DNA of 64,000 bases from Amoebophrya sp. A120. Taxonomy: Eukaryota; Sar; Dinophyceae; Syndiniales; Amoebophryaceae. Position numbers and translations under genes: made by a program. Shown in pieces: positions 40,808 through 52,700 of this stretch. The notes beneath the pieces were generated by a model, which saw only the letters and a program-made list of their open reading frames with translations, searched no databases and was not told where the DNA came from. How positions within the stretch are numbered: position 1 is the stretch's first letter; each line of letters opens with the position of its first letter. The stretch covers positions 3,740,587 to 3,804,586 of the forward strand of contig CAJINV010000010.1 of assembly GCA_905178155.1 (NCBI GenBank), read 5' to 3'.

Positions 40808-43800
40808 ATGCCTCCGAGAAAGGCCAAAGCTAAAGCGCCGGGCCCGTCGGCGAGAATCCCGGTCGCCAAGAATCAACATGTTGTTGCCAAAGCTGCAGGA
40901 AAAGCAAAAGCTGTAAGATTTTTCGGTTTTTCTTGGCCTGATCCCAGGGGGAAGGGCATTGCGCCGAGAAGCGCGACGGCTTGTCCAGGGGGCCTTCTCC
41001 CCCGGCCCGCTTGGCGAGTTGAGGGGGGATCAGGGAGCGGCGTTACCCTCCTCTGGCTCGCGCAGTGACTTCTGCGCGGCCCGGGAGGTTTTGTTATTTC
41101 GGCGGCTATTTTGCGCATTTTTCAAAATAAAGGGAAAACGCATTGGGTTTTCGGATTTTCCAAAGTTTGCGATAGGGCCGCGAAAATAGACAGTTTTTCG
41201 GAAAGGAAAAAAAGCAGAAAAATAGACAAAAAATTAAACGGGGAAAATAGACAGGAAATTAGCAACAAAATTAGACAAAAAATTAGCACAAAAACTGCCC
41301 AGGTGCGCCCGGCTGAAAATTGTTCCGAAGGGGCGGCATTTGGCCGCCCCCGACCGCCCCCCGCCAGGGCAGCGGCCAATCCTGCTCGAGGAGCGCCTCT
41401 GCGTGCTTTCCCGAGCCACGAGCCCGAGGGGATCCAGGCCTTGGGTGGCGAGTTGGCGGCCTTCGTGCCGTCGTGCTTCGTGCGAGGCTTGTGCCAGCTA
41501 CCGAAAGACCGGCGCGGGCAAGGGGTGTCAGCATTGCGATGCCCCACCCCAAGCTACCTCGCCCGGGTTCGCCTCGGAAAACCCCGAATGGCGTTCCGCA
41601 CAGAAATGCCGCTGCGCATGACAGACGGCGCAGCACGCGCCAGCCCCGCCCCGGGTCCGCCTTCGGGTTCTTTTTTGGCCGCGCCCGTGCGCCGCCGCCT
41701 GGGGGACGGGGGGAAAGGGCCGCGGCCTCCTGTGTCGTTGATTGCCCGCGGGCAATCAGCGAGTGCGCGCGGCCTTCGTTTGCATGCAGTGGCCACGGGT
41801 CCGGGCGGCCGGGGGCATGTTGCCACCCGGGTGCCGCGCCGAGGCTGGCAGCGCAAGAGGCCTGGGCCCGCGTTGACGTGTCCCGCGTCCCGGGGCGGGC
41901 TTGCCGCGGCCTTTTGTTTTCTCGCTTGGTTCTGCAGTGGCCTGCGGCCGAAATTAAAATTTGAAAATTGCCCCGGGTTTCGGGGGTAACTCCGCCCTGC
42001 GCGAAACATCCGAAGTGCATTGCCTCTGGCCGCCACGGGGAAGGGTTGATTCCTACCCGGGGCGACGCGCTTCTCGGGCGTTCTTGGGGGATCGGGCCTT
42101 TCTCGCTTTTGCTTTTGCTGCCCTGTGTGCAGAGTAGTAAACCAGCAAACAGTAGCATTGCAAGCACACACCCAGAGTAGTCATCTTGCCAAACGCGTAA
42201 TAAACCCGCAACAACAGAAGGCCGCAACGTCTTCCACTACAGCGGCAGCAGTGCCGGTGCGGCAACGGAGCCGCACCGATAAGAAAATCCCCTCCGACAC
42301 GAAGAAGCTGCACGACGAGGCTTGGCGGAAGTTGCAGCGGAAGAACTACGACCTGGAGTGGAGTTTCGACAGTGATCGCTTTAAGATCGTAACGTGCAAG
42401 AAAACCTACAAAAACATGGTGGAGCTCCTCGCGCAGGGCATGAAAGACAAAAAAGACGCCATGGTCCAAGGGCAGGGGAACCAGGGGAATGCTGTTACGA
42501 CCTTGGCGCTGCACATCGACCGAGAAGTTTGGGCCAACATCCGCGAATGCATGCAGGAAGACCGGGACAAGCAAAACGCGATGAAGACGGGAACTACTGT
42601 TCTGGACAAAAAACCAGTCCGCGACGAAATTGCGGACTGCATGATGGAGAGCACCGTCGGGGATATCTTCGAGAAGTATTCGGAATTTGCTTGCAAGCAC
42701 GCCGAGCAGCTGCTGAAGCTGCCGCGTGTGACCGGCGATAAGGACGTGGATGATGTTTTGAAACTGCAGGCGAAGATCGACGAAAATTCGATGGTGGTTG
42801 CTTCTCCCGGCGGAATTTTTCTTAGCCCGCACCAGTCGGCTACTGGCATCACGTCTTCATCCAGTAGCTCCAGCATGCAGCAGCACCCCCGCGTCAAGAT
42901 TGAAGACCCTGACTCCATCGAGAATGATTTTGAAATGATGGGCCAAGACGACTACTACGACGACGACCTTTACGACACCGACGGGAGTCTGCGGCCCGGG
43001 GTTCCGGTCCACCCCAAGGGCAACGTCGTGCCGTTCGAAGCCGGGATTATTGACGAGGATGACGACACGCTGATGGACATCAACATTTCCGCGACCCCGC
43101 CTACCGCAGGGGCCTTATCTCGCATTTCTGCGAAGCGTGGCCCGGGATTGTTTTCCAAGTCGTCGTCGTTCCCCACCTCCACGGCGACCGGCAACACGCA
43201 GAAGCAAAGTTTCTCGGCGGAGACGCTGTTGGCCACCCCGGGATCCAAAGCTGGACGAAACCCCCCTCCTGTGCCGAAAAGCGAAAGCACCAACCCCAAG
43301 ACTCCGGATATCCATGCGAATGCTTGATCATCAGGCCCACTTTTGCGATGTTCATTCTTTTTGCATGACAGATTTGACAAGTCCGAGTAGCTTCGCAAAA
43401 GTGCCTGCGATCACGTCCTTCGGGTTCTATACTCTACGTGGTCCGGGGAAGTGATTTCCTGTCGAAGCTCAAGGCCATGGCGAAGACTCCGGCACAGGGG
43501 CAGGCCGAAAAAAGCATGGTCGTTGAGGCCGATGTCAATCCCGATACTTTTCCGTTTTTGCACAAGGGCGAGGTGGGCGATGATAAAAACGGAATTTACG
43601 GCCATATGATCCGCAGTCCGGGCAAGATCACTGAGCAACTTTGGTCGTACGGGGCGAAGATGGTGGCCGCAGCGAAAGGTAATTTGTTTCGCAGCAGACC
43701 GCTCCGTATCAGTGATGCCATTTCCAAGGCGCATAGCACTAAGCAAATTAAATCTGTTGAGACCGACCTTCGCGAAGAGAAACGCGCGACATTATTTCAA

Positions 43801-45929
43801 CGCTTCGCATGACAGATTTCGACTTGAACTTCCAAAATGTGTGGCTTCGCTCATCTCTCCACCATCGAAATTCAGGTCGTGCTCCGGATATGCAGGGTTA
43901 CAACCACTTTGCGAAGGGAATGAGCGCGGCGGTCCTACCCTATGTGAAGCAGCACAAGATGAGCATTTCGGAGATCCTTGACCAGTATTTTTTTCGTAAT
44001 CGCCTCGATATGCCTATGGGAGTGCAATCTTGAAGGCCGGGCGTGCCGTCATATTTTTTGCATATTTGAGCCCCTGCTTCGGGAATGTTACATATGATGA
44101 CGTGGCGGAGTCTCTTTTGCATTTGTGACATTTCATCGCATCCCCACCTACACTCGAATAACAGATTCCACGAAGTATTCCTGGCTACCGCTCCCAATGC
44201 TGCGGAAATCACCAAGGTGCTCATGGACCTGTTTTTGGAGCTTAAGGAGGAGGACCCGTCCCTCGTCCTCAAGACAACCGACCTGCTGCCACACCTCCGG
44301 TCGGAGCATATATCAGTTGGAAACTGGGGGTGATTGTGTGAGCTCTTTCATGCATTTTGTGCAGCTGGGGCCTGGCGCTGCAAGACAAAAAGCATGAGAG
44401 GCGCACTCTCATCTTCCTGTTTGAAAATCATACAGCCTCGTGAAGATTGCGGCCGCGAGCAAGAAAAAACTCGAGTTCGAAACTGTCCTGGACAGCGTGG
44501 TGACGATGGCGAGTGGGAAAGGGGACAGGTTCGAGATTATGGAAAAGGTGAATGTGGCTTTCAACAATTCGCACAAGTTTATGCGGATCAATTTCGACAC
44601 GCTGAAGGAACAGCTCAACACGATCCCCGCGGCCGACCGTTTGAAGCTGTCCTACTACACGGCTTTTTACGAGAATTGCAAAAGATTTCGAGTGGTGCCG
44701 ACCAACTTCTTCTACAAAAAATATGTTTTGCGGGATACCGAGGTGGAACTGCCAGTATATGCATTGGAAAAACGAAATCTTTGGGAGTTTGTCATGCGTG
44801 TTTTCGTTGTGATGCGCTTTGATCCGCAGGCTGTCATGCAGGGTTTGCAAGTCTTCGTAGACTCCTTGCACAAACGCCATGACAAACTCCTCCGGGTTTC
44901 GTTTTTCATCGCATATTGGTGACGACCATGGCATCGACTGCTTGAAGAACTTGATTTCCAAAATGACCAAGTGGGACACTTCTCTTTCCAATTCCGGCAG
45001 CTCCTTCGACGTGTATAGACTATGTTTTTGCCTCTGGTTTTAGTAGTGCGCATGTCTGCCTGTGGAGTTGGCTTCATTCCTCGATGTTGAGATGATTTGC
45101 ATGCAGAAGGACCGCCTATTTTGCGCGCAACAGGGCAGGCTCTGTTGCTTGTTTTCCAAATGTCAGTGTGCACGCGCCCCCATCTTGGATGGGAGGCGGG
45201 GCGGCATCACGTTGCTTGAAATGCATTTCAACAACTGACCAGGTTCACCTTCGCCAAGAAGATGGAGCGCGCGCACAATTCCCTGCAGGACGACATCGAC
45301 CACGCGAACGCGGAATTGCAGAAGAAAAACGACTTTCTCTACGCACTTCTGGAGTCGGCCGATGTGCAGGCGGTCGAGGACATGTGGACGGAGGGTGGCG
45401 ACTACGACGAGACCCGGAAGGAGTTTCTCGATTTTGTCAAATCTAACGATTATTCGGATATGCGGTCCCAGTTTCAGTACGGAATGGACGGGTCGCCCAT
45501 CAAGAACTACATCAACAACATGATCAAGGACTCCGAAACTCTGAAAACCGAGGAAGAAGCGAAGGCGGCGTTGCAGCTGCTGCAGAAAATGAAGGATCAG
45601 GACACCCTCGATAACAGTACTTCTTTTTGCTTTTGTACCTAGCGTGTCGCCTACCCTTTTAGCTACGCAGCACTTGTTTCGCATGACAAACTGCCACTTG
45701 CTTCGTTTCCTACCTTGCGTTGTCATCGCAATTCCCAATATCAAAATGCATCACAGGCAACGACATGGTGAAAAAAACGATTTCGGATCTGAAGCGAATG
45801 CACTTCCTCCTCCCGGCGGCGGAGCGGGCGAAGTTTCAGGCCTTGGACGAGCATTGCGCAGCGACGGCGGCGGAGAAGGCCCTGGAGGCCAGGCGCAGGA
45901 AAGGTCGTGGAAAGCTTGGAGCCTTGTGA
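40808..45929 (+). CDS. Second gene of the 11.1-kb element, unknown protein, nine exons
   Basis: Exons approximately 40808-40912, 42146-43308, 43437-43678, 43876-43985, 44166-44307, 44438-44754, 44921-45010, 45243-45616 and 45757-45929, about 880 aa. The ATG opens a basic tail (MPPRKAKAKAPGPSARIPVA), followed by KKLHDEAWRKLQRKNYDLEW, an acidic serine-rich middle, and an alpha-helical C-terminal half (VLPYVKQHKMSISEILDQ, AADRLKLSYYTAFYENCKRF, DYDETRKEFLDFVKSNDYSD) ending RRKGRGKLGAL. The basic ends suggest nucleic-acid binding. No family recognised. GT-AG introns (40913-42145, 43679-43875, 45617-45756) are mixed with introners. The 45010/45243 junction does not resolve in frame. Confidence 0.6.
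40913..42145. mobile_element. 1.2-kb intron with long imperfect TIRs
   Basis: The left GGAAAAGCAAAAGC...GGCCTGATCCC...CGAGAAGCGCG is mirrored at the right by CGCGCTTCTCG...GGATCGGGCC...GCTTTTGCTTTTGC, about 80 bp with indels. Splicing GTAAGA...AACCAG keeps the frame (AGKAKA/QTVALQAH). The interior has no gene; frames through its GC-rich core are not credible. Confidence 0.7.
43309..43431. mobile_element. Introner in the second gene of the 11.1-kb element
   Basis: Left TATCCATGCG...TGATCATCAGGCCCACTTTTGCGA, right TCGCAAAAGTGCCTGCGATCA...TTCTATA. TSD is poor (CCGGA/CTCTA). Join KTPD/VVRGSDFL in frame. Confidence 0.7.
43986..44160. mobile_element. Introner-like intron
   Basis: Starts TATTTTTTTCG and ends CTCGAATA, with the weak TSD ACCAG/ACAGA. 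The inverted ends are poor, so it is called mainly by the frame-restoring join SEILDQ/FHEVFLATAP. Confidence 0.5.
44308..44432. mobile_element. Introner-like intron
   Basis: Left TATCAGTTGGAAACTGGGGG, right CTTCCTGTTTGAAAATCATA, partly inverted. The boundaries are set by frame (LRSE/LVKIAAASKKK). Confidence 0.5.
44755..44920. mobile_element. Introner in the second gene of the 11.1-kb element
   Basis: Left ATATGCATTGGAAAAACGAA...GGGAGTTTGTCATGCG, right CCATGACAAACTCC...TTTCGTTTTTCATCGCATAT, a TIR of about 40 bp with mismatches. Join VELP/DDHGIDCL. Confidence 0.7.
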
Positions 45930-46695
45930 CGGTCTTCTGCGAACGAACTAGACAAGAACTTTTACTAACATTTGAACGCGATCAAATACACGATGCGAAA
46001 AACTGATGGACTGTGACCGAACCGATGGACAGCGATTGGCCGGACACTGCGAAACTTTCTCTGACTTCAAAATGAACTGCGCAAGGGGATTTTAACGAAA
46101 GTAGCTAGATTTTGCCCGTCCTGTGACCGGCTTCGAAGTACCTGTTCGCGCTTGGTCATGTTGTGGCGTTTTTCGTGAGCGGTATGGTGATGCTTCCATT
46201 GGTCCGAGCGAGCTTCGTGCACGAGAGAGAGTTGCAGCCTGCGTGCGACTGCAGGCGGCGTGCCAGCATCTGAGGCAAACCCGGGCCTGCGGCGTTTTGG
46301 CCATTTCTTGCCCTTTCCATTTTTTCGCACGTGCTTGCTTCCGGGCTTCTTCGCAGTCGTTTCCTGTTTCGTGGGCCGCCGCTTCTTTTTGCTGTCTATT
46401 TTTTGTCTAATTTGGGTGCATTGGCTTGTCTAATTTCCGGGCTGGGGGTGTCTATTTTCTTTCTATTTTTTGTCTAATTTGGCTGGGGCGATTTTCATGT
46501 GCGATTTCCCTATGTATTGAAAACACCCCGAAAAAATAGGCGAAAAATAGGCATTGTGGGTGGGGGCGCAGGGGCGGTGAGGTGCCTCCGCCCGCGCTTT
46601 CTCTGGGCCGGGCTTGGCCCGGCGCGCACTGGCTTGGGCCGAATCAGAATTAACCTCGATTCAGGCAGTCGCCCGCAAGGGGTGGCGCCCAGCGA
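45930..46695. other. Right end of the 11.1-kb element
   Basis: No gene recognised. 46395-46485 carries several TTTTTTGTCTAATTTG / TGTCTATTTT units; their complements (AAAATAGACA, AAATTAGACA) cluster in the long intron at 41185-41290 in the opposite orientation. It ends with the right TIR and the TSD. Confidence 0.5.
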
Positions 46696-46701
46696 GAGAC
46701 C
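46696..46701. repeat. Right TSD of the 11.1-kb element
   Basis: GAGACC, in frame as Glu-Thr with pol, matching 35563-35568. Confidence 0.9.
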
Positions 46702-49700
46702 CGAGATGAAGACGCTATCGTAGCCCTGCAAGAGGAAATCCGCAAAGCGCGGGAGGAGGAAGAATCAGGGGAACCGCTCGCGAAAGTCACCCACGACCAC
46801 TACATCCGGACTTGCAGCGAGGAACTCTCCAAAGAAACGACGCATCGTCTGGCCGTTTCAGCATCACACATCCTCGCGACGCACCAACCCGGCGAACCAC
46901 AGCCAGTTTTGAAGGGCTGCGTCGCGAAGTGGACCATGGGCCCGAACGAGGAAGCTGCAGCTGCCCGTCCGATTGAGCTTAACCGCTACAACGAAATCGC
47001 CATGGATTACCACGTGGAGGAAGCAATTCGAACCGACAAGGACGAACCTTACGGCTGGCAGCAAATCAATGGTCCTGCGGGACCGCCGCGCATCATCTCC
47101 CCTGGGTTTCTTGTGAAACACGTGAAGAAGGACAAAACCACAGGGAAAATGAAGCCAGTCCGCCGCAAGCGCATCGCGATCAATTACCAGCTGCACAATG
47201 TAAAGACCAGGGGCTGTGCGTGGGTTCCAGTGCAAAATACAAACCTCTTCTACAAAAGCCGGAAGCTCAAACTCGTGCGCGACGCGTACTTCGGCTTCAG
47301 CACGTTGCGAGTCAGCTCTAAAACGTCGGCGCTCGCTGCGTGGTCAACAGGACTACGAAAACGTCCTGTCATGCGACCAAAACGATGCGGGCTCGGACCG
47401 AAGCAAAATCCGAATAACTTCTCCATGCGAAGCGAAACAGCGTTCGGGTGGCAGCAAAATGCGAAAGGAGAATATAACACCCACGCGTTCATGGACGATG
47501 TGAAAAACAGCGGCGACGATATTCAAACCGAAGTCGCGGGAGCAGTCTTTGCATCAAAAGAAAATGACCACTACCCGGCGCTGCTGTGCGACAGGGAAGA
47601 TTGGGAAATCGATTCCGAGCCGGACGCCGAGTCAGAAGAAGAAGCCGTGGACTCCGGGCTTCCGCTGGATCCGAAAATGCACGCGAAATTCCGCCAGGAA
47701 CCGGAGGAGGTGATGGCACGTAACGCTGCGGAGCTGAAATTCGACCGCAAGGTTATGCGCAACACGTGCAACCGCAGCCGGTTGTACAGCACCGGCTTCG
47801 AAAACATCAACGACCAGTCGACTGTGCTGCCGCGTGAAAAAATCGCCACCCCTGCTTGCATGCAAGAGACCGATCGCGGAAAGATTGAAGCCCACACAAT
47901 TGATGCTTTCGCTACTCTTGCGTGGCAGACTGCCTTCGGGCAGGACTGGGAAAAAGTAATCGCGATTATCACGACCGATCTTGATGGAAATGCGTTGCGC
48001 GTGGTGCTCCAGACCGAATCCGATATCACGCTGGAGGCCGCGATCGCGCCTGTCAGCGGTGCAAACAACAGACCGCGCGACACAGTCACAGCCTGGATTT
48101 TTTCGGACGAGAAAACCGCCGAGAAGTGCCTCCATCTACACCGAAAAGTGTGGCACGAAAGCGACGTCGTTGATGCGGACGCCCGGATCAACGCGCAAGC
48201 CAAGCTCTGCGGTTTTGCGTTTAGCATTGCAAAATTGCAACCTGCATCTCTGGCCGTCAAGTGGCTAGGAGAAATCGTGCATCCGGACGGCGGAACCGGG
48301 ATCAATGAAGAGCAGATAGAAAAGCTTCGCGAACTTGCAAAAGAAGCTTCGAAGGACGCTATCACGGCAGTAGTACACATTTCGAGCTGGGAGGGGGTAA
48401 GAAATTACATCCATAACCACGCCGAAACAGTGCTGCCGCTCCGCCCGTATCTGCTCCCAAAAAACAATCCCAAGCACAAGCCCATAGCCCTCTTCAAAAC
48501 CGACGTCGCGGCGCAGGAGGCACTAGTCATGGTCGCGGAAAAGGCAGGCCCGCAGCTACGAAAATATCCAATCGACTGGCAAGCAGTCCTCTACTTCGTC
48601 GGGTTCGGCGATGCGTCAAAAATCAAGTGGAGCGTGAGCCTGTGGGGCTCGTACGAGGAAGAACCAAAAACGCGGCTCCACGACAACGCGGAACAGATGT
48701 GGCGCACAGAGCTAAACTGGCCAGCCAAAACCAGGGAGCTCCGCTGCATGAAGAATTTCTTCAAATACCTGTACCCGCTGACAGAGGGCGTAAGCCTCGT
48801 CTACTGTCACGACCACCTGTCAAACAGTCCAGAACAACTCCTCTCCTCGCTTGACGGCGTAAACGTCGACGAAGTAGTAAAACGCGACATCCACTTCCTC
48901 AAGCCGTTTCTTGCTACGACGTGGCTCCTCCACCTGGGTGGAACCGCTCTCCGCTTTCCGGATGGCAGAAGCCGCCTCTACGATCTCGAAGACTTCAACC
49001 TGCAGAAGATCGTCCCGAAAGAAGCGTGCGACAGCGCAGAAGTGGCGTTGTTTTGGCTTTTGAATCCAACCGCACGGGAAGATCCAGAATGGAAAGCAAA
49101 GTTCATTAAAATGGGGAAGGAGCTAGCAGAAATGGAGGACGACGACCAAGCTTTCGAGGACGAGGCCGAGATGGGTAGAAAAATCTCGGCTGTGCGAAAA
49201 CTCGGCGCGCCGCAATGCGAGGACGCAGGGCTGCAAACCGCGCTCCTGTGTGTGGACCCCGAAGGACCAGATGCGCATGTCGCTGCAAACGGCATGGTCC
49301 GCAGCTTGTGCTGGGCAAACACCACCCACGCCTGTGTGCGGGCGGCGAAGAACGAGAAGAAACAAAAAGCCAGTAGCAGTTCTAGCAGCGTCAGTGCCCA
49401 GAAGCTGAAGGAGGAGGAAAGCAAAATCAAGCCCACCTACGGCGGACGAGGCAGGGTGGACTGGGAAGAAATTTTTGATGAGCCGACAGCAGTGATTCGC
49501 CCAAAGCGCCTCTACACCAAGCGCGACGCGCAGGTCAAGTCAGGGCACGAGTATTTCAACTATGTGCTTGATGTGGAAGTCACGCAGGGAGGAAAGACAG
49601 AGAAAGTCACGCGCTGGCTCGGCCGGAATAAATGCAAGAAGCTCGACAAAGATCTATCCGACGAGCAGGCTACAAAAATGGCTTACGAGGAAGCGCTTGC

Positions 49701-52700
49701 GTTTTTGCGGAAAGCCGTTGGCCTGCGGTGGGCAGAGGAGCAGAAGCAGCTCGAACACGGATACCACGGGGACGTAAGCCATAACTTCATCATCCTCGAT
49801 CCGATTGCAAGCGAAACGAGCAACCCGGTCCCGCAATTCGCAAACGACTTCACCTGCCGCAATGTGATGTTCAAAGACCAAAACTACTGTGACAACTACC
49901 TGATTCTGCGCGAAGCAGTCAACTGCACTTACGCACGCTGCAGGGGTCGTGGCAGCGTCGTGCTGCGCAAGCCGTCAGAAAGCGACGATCTTACGCCGCT
50001 GCACGATGTTGGCGTCCCTGTGGAAAGCGAGGTGAAGTGGACAACAGCGAGTAACGAGCTCCATGAAAAAGTTGCTCTTCCTCTTCTGCAGCGCTGGTTT
50101 GGTAAACAAGCCGCAGACGGCAGTGACATTCCCTCCGGAGACTCCAAGCCCGACGGGGAGGAAGCCGCGCCGCCGCTGCCACAGGAAAATCTGACTCCGC
50201 GCGAGGAGGTAGTGCAAGCCAGTCCCGCTGCTGTGCAACAGCAGGCTGCCGCGAACGAGCCGGCGCAGCCTAGGCCGCATGAAGAACCCGCAGCACAGCA
50301 ACCCGACGCCGGGGCACAGGTCGAAAACCTTGCGCAGGACGAGCAGGAAGAAAGTGATACTCCGGCAGATCAAATTTACAAGCACAATTACCGCGGCCAC
50401 CGAGTCCCAGACGAATTCGTGTTCAAAACAGCAACCGAGGGGCAGAAATACTCCGACCCGTTCCCGCCGATAAAGGCAAAAAACACCTTCTTTGTTGCAG
50501 GGATAAACGCCGGCTCGGAGGACCTGCACTTCGGCGGCGCAGGCTTGAGCAAACGCTTCCGAGAGGTCCTCGGGGATAAGAAAACCAGCACTCTCTGGGA
50601 TGTCGCGGCGCAGAAGAAGTTCCGCATCGAGCTCGAGAAAAAGCTGCTCGCGCAACCAGGTGAGGTGCTCTCCTGCGACGACAAGGAATTCCTCGAAAAA
50701 TACGGCAAGCGGTTTGCGGTCGGGATAGCAACAGGAGGAAAATCGCGTACAGCAACAGTTTTCCTCTCAGCAGAAAAATCAGACCGGTTCCGCGTCATGG
50801 TCTACGCCGTTGGCCCACGCGGAGAAATTTGCTCGAAGGAAAGCTTCTTAGCGGGGATACGGCTTACGACAAAACATATTGTGAACGTGATCCACCACTA
50901 CAACGACTACGCGCAGCGGAAAATCAAAACAGTACGGGCGCCACTTTTGTCGGGCGGGCTCTACCGCAAACCGCGAACCAGCCCGGCGAAAGTTGCAGAC
51001 GCAATTCTGGAAACCTTCCTTGAAGAGTACAGCAAAATCGAGAAGAAAAACCGCTTCGCCGTCGAGTTCGCCATCGCAGAAAATGCGTTCTCCGAGGCCT
51101 ACCGAGAAAGCCGGGAAATCGTCGTCAGCAAGAAGGCCAAGTCTGTGTGTTCCCTCGGCGCAGGTGCAGTCCGTGCGACAAGCAAAAAGAAGAAAAAACC
51201 GCTGCTAGAGAGCTTTGACCTCGACTTCGGTGACGAAATCGACCTCAGCTTCTTCCCCGTCGAAAGCAACCTGCAGCAGGGCGAGGAAGTAGAAGCCGGC
51301 GGCCATACGCTACAAGACTCACTTGAGCCGCTCATCTACGAAGCGGTCGACACCGAGCAGGAAAGAATACTACGAGCGCTGCCCGAGATGCTAAATGCCG
51401 GTCGGTTGTTCTCTGTGCCAGCTGCGCAAGGAAACGAGCCCACCATCGTCGGGTACGTGCAAACGGGAATTTGCCTGGTGGTTAGCAAATCGCACACAAA
51501 AGTCACCAGCATCTTCAGCCTCACGCAAACCAACAGCACCGTCACAGTGCCGGCACGCTTCGCGCACAAAGCAGTACTAGTACTCGCCAAAGAGCTCGAA
51601 GATGGAGACCCGACGAACGCATCCACGGCGCGAAACATCGAGGCGTCGTGCTTTTTAAACGGGCTTTTCCGCAATAGCGTCGCGCAGCACCAGAAAAACT
51701 GCAAGCAGTTTGGCTTTATGTGCCAGCACCTCTCGGGAAACGATGAGGAGCTGACGGCGGCGCAAAAGCGGCAAACGGCGGTCTTGAAGAGCTTCGCCAT
51801 TTGTGCGGGGGTCATGCTGTACAAGGGAAAAATCTATATTCCGCGGGTAGAGCTCGAGATCGACAGTAAATTCTTCAACAACAAAACGCGCATGAGAATC
51901 TACGTCGTTGTGCGCGTCCACAGGAGGTGGGCGCTGCGCAGTAAAATCAGAAGAACCAAGCAAATGGTGAAGGAGTACTTCAACTGGCCGGGGCTGCAGG
52001 AAACCGTCGAACTGGTAGTAAAAACCTGCGTGCAGTGCCGACTGAAACATGCCGCAGAAGAACCCATTGCTGCGTACACGCCGAATCGCCAGCCAAAAAG
52101 GCTGTTCCAAAGCTTTGTCTTCGACCACGTGACGGACTTACCAGAAAGCGAAGACGGGTACAAAAACATCCTCCGCGTCCGGGAAAAACTAGTCGACCTT
52201 GGCTGGCTGATTCCAACAAAAACCAGGGAACCGCAGGAAGCTTGGGATGAGATGTGGAAGTTCGTCTGGGCGCAAGTAGGCTGCCCGGACGACACTGCCG
52301 CGGACAACGCGTTCAATTCACTTGTCGCGTCCTTTGCAGACATGGGCACACTGCACAACCACGGTAGAGCAAACGAGCCACGCGACCAGAACCAGGTGGA
52401 GCGACCGAATAAGGAAGAGAGAGACCGCCTGTTCAAAGTGTGCTCGCGCTTCCCCAAGACGTGGCCAAGAATTCTTCCTCTGCTGCAGCTGATCGACAGA
52501 AACGCGCCCCGACGCAAACTGAACGGGCGCTCCCCTGCAGAAGCCTCCTGTGGACAGAGACTCTGCCTCCCCAGCGCGCAGATCTTCTCCGCCCTCCACC
52601 AAGGGCGCGCAAACCGCGACGAAGTGATGGAGTCGTTGCGGGAGTTCCGAGATGGGATTGTGGAAAATGCAGAGAAGCACAGCATTGACAGCGCGCTTTC

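Larger units (their letters stand above)
35569..46695. mobile_element. 11.1-kb TIR element nested in the retrotransposon pol gene
   Basis: Length 11,127 bp, flanked by the perfect 6-bp TSD GAGACC. The left end begins TCGCACAGG then GCCACCCCTTGCG; the right end read inward begins TCGCTGGGC then the same GCCACCCCTTGCG. Weaker similarity runs to about 34 bp. Removing it with one TSD copy joins pol in frame, which independently confirms the ends. It carries two multi-exon genes on the + strand (36098-40085 and 40808-45929), themselves split by introners. No known transposase, polymerase or integrase was recognised, so the superfamily is unknown. Confidence 0.88.

Noticed and set aside
41111-42227. 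Opposing ORFs of 290-314 codons
   Set aside because: They lie in the GC-rich core of an intron whose removal restores the host frame; composition explains the open frames.
35569-46695. Polinton/Maverick identity for the 11.1-kb element, from its 6-bp TSD
   Set aside because: No DNA polymerase B, integrase, packaging ATPase or capsid gene is visible, and the TIRs are only about 20-34 bp.
47488-47499. FMDD in pol as the RT catalytic motif
   Set aside because: It lies before the palm motif A candidate and far from the thumb. Domain order places the catalytic slot at about 48091 instead.
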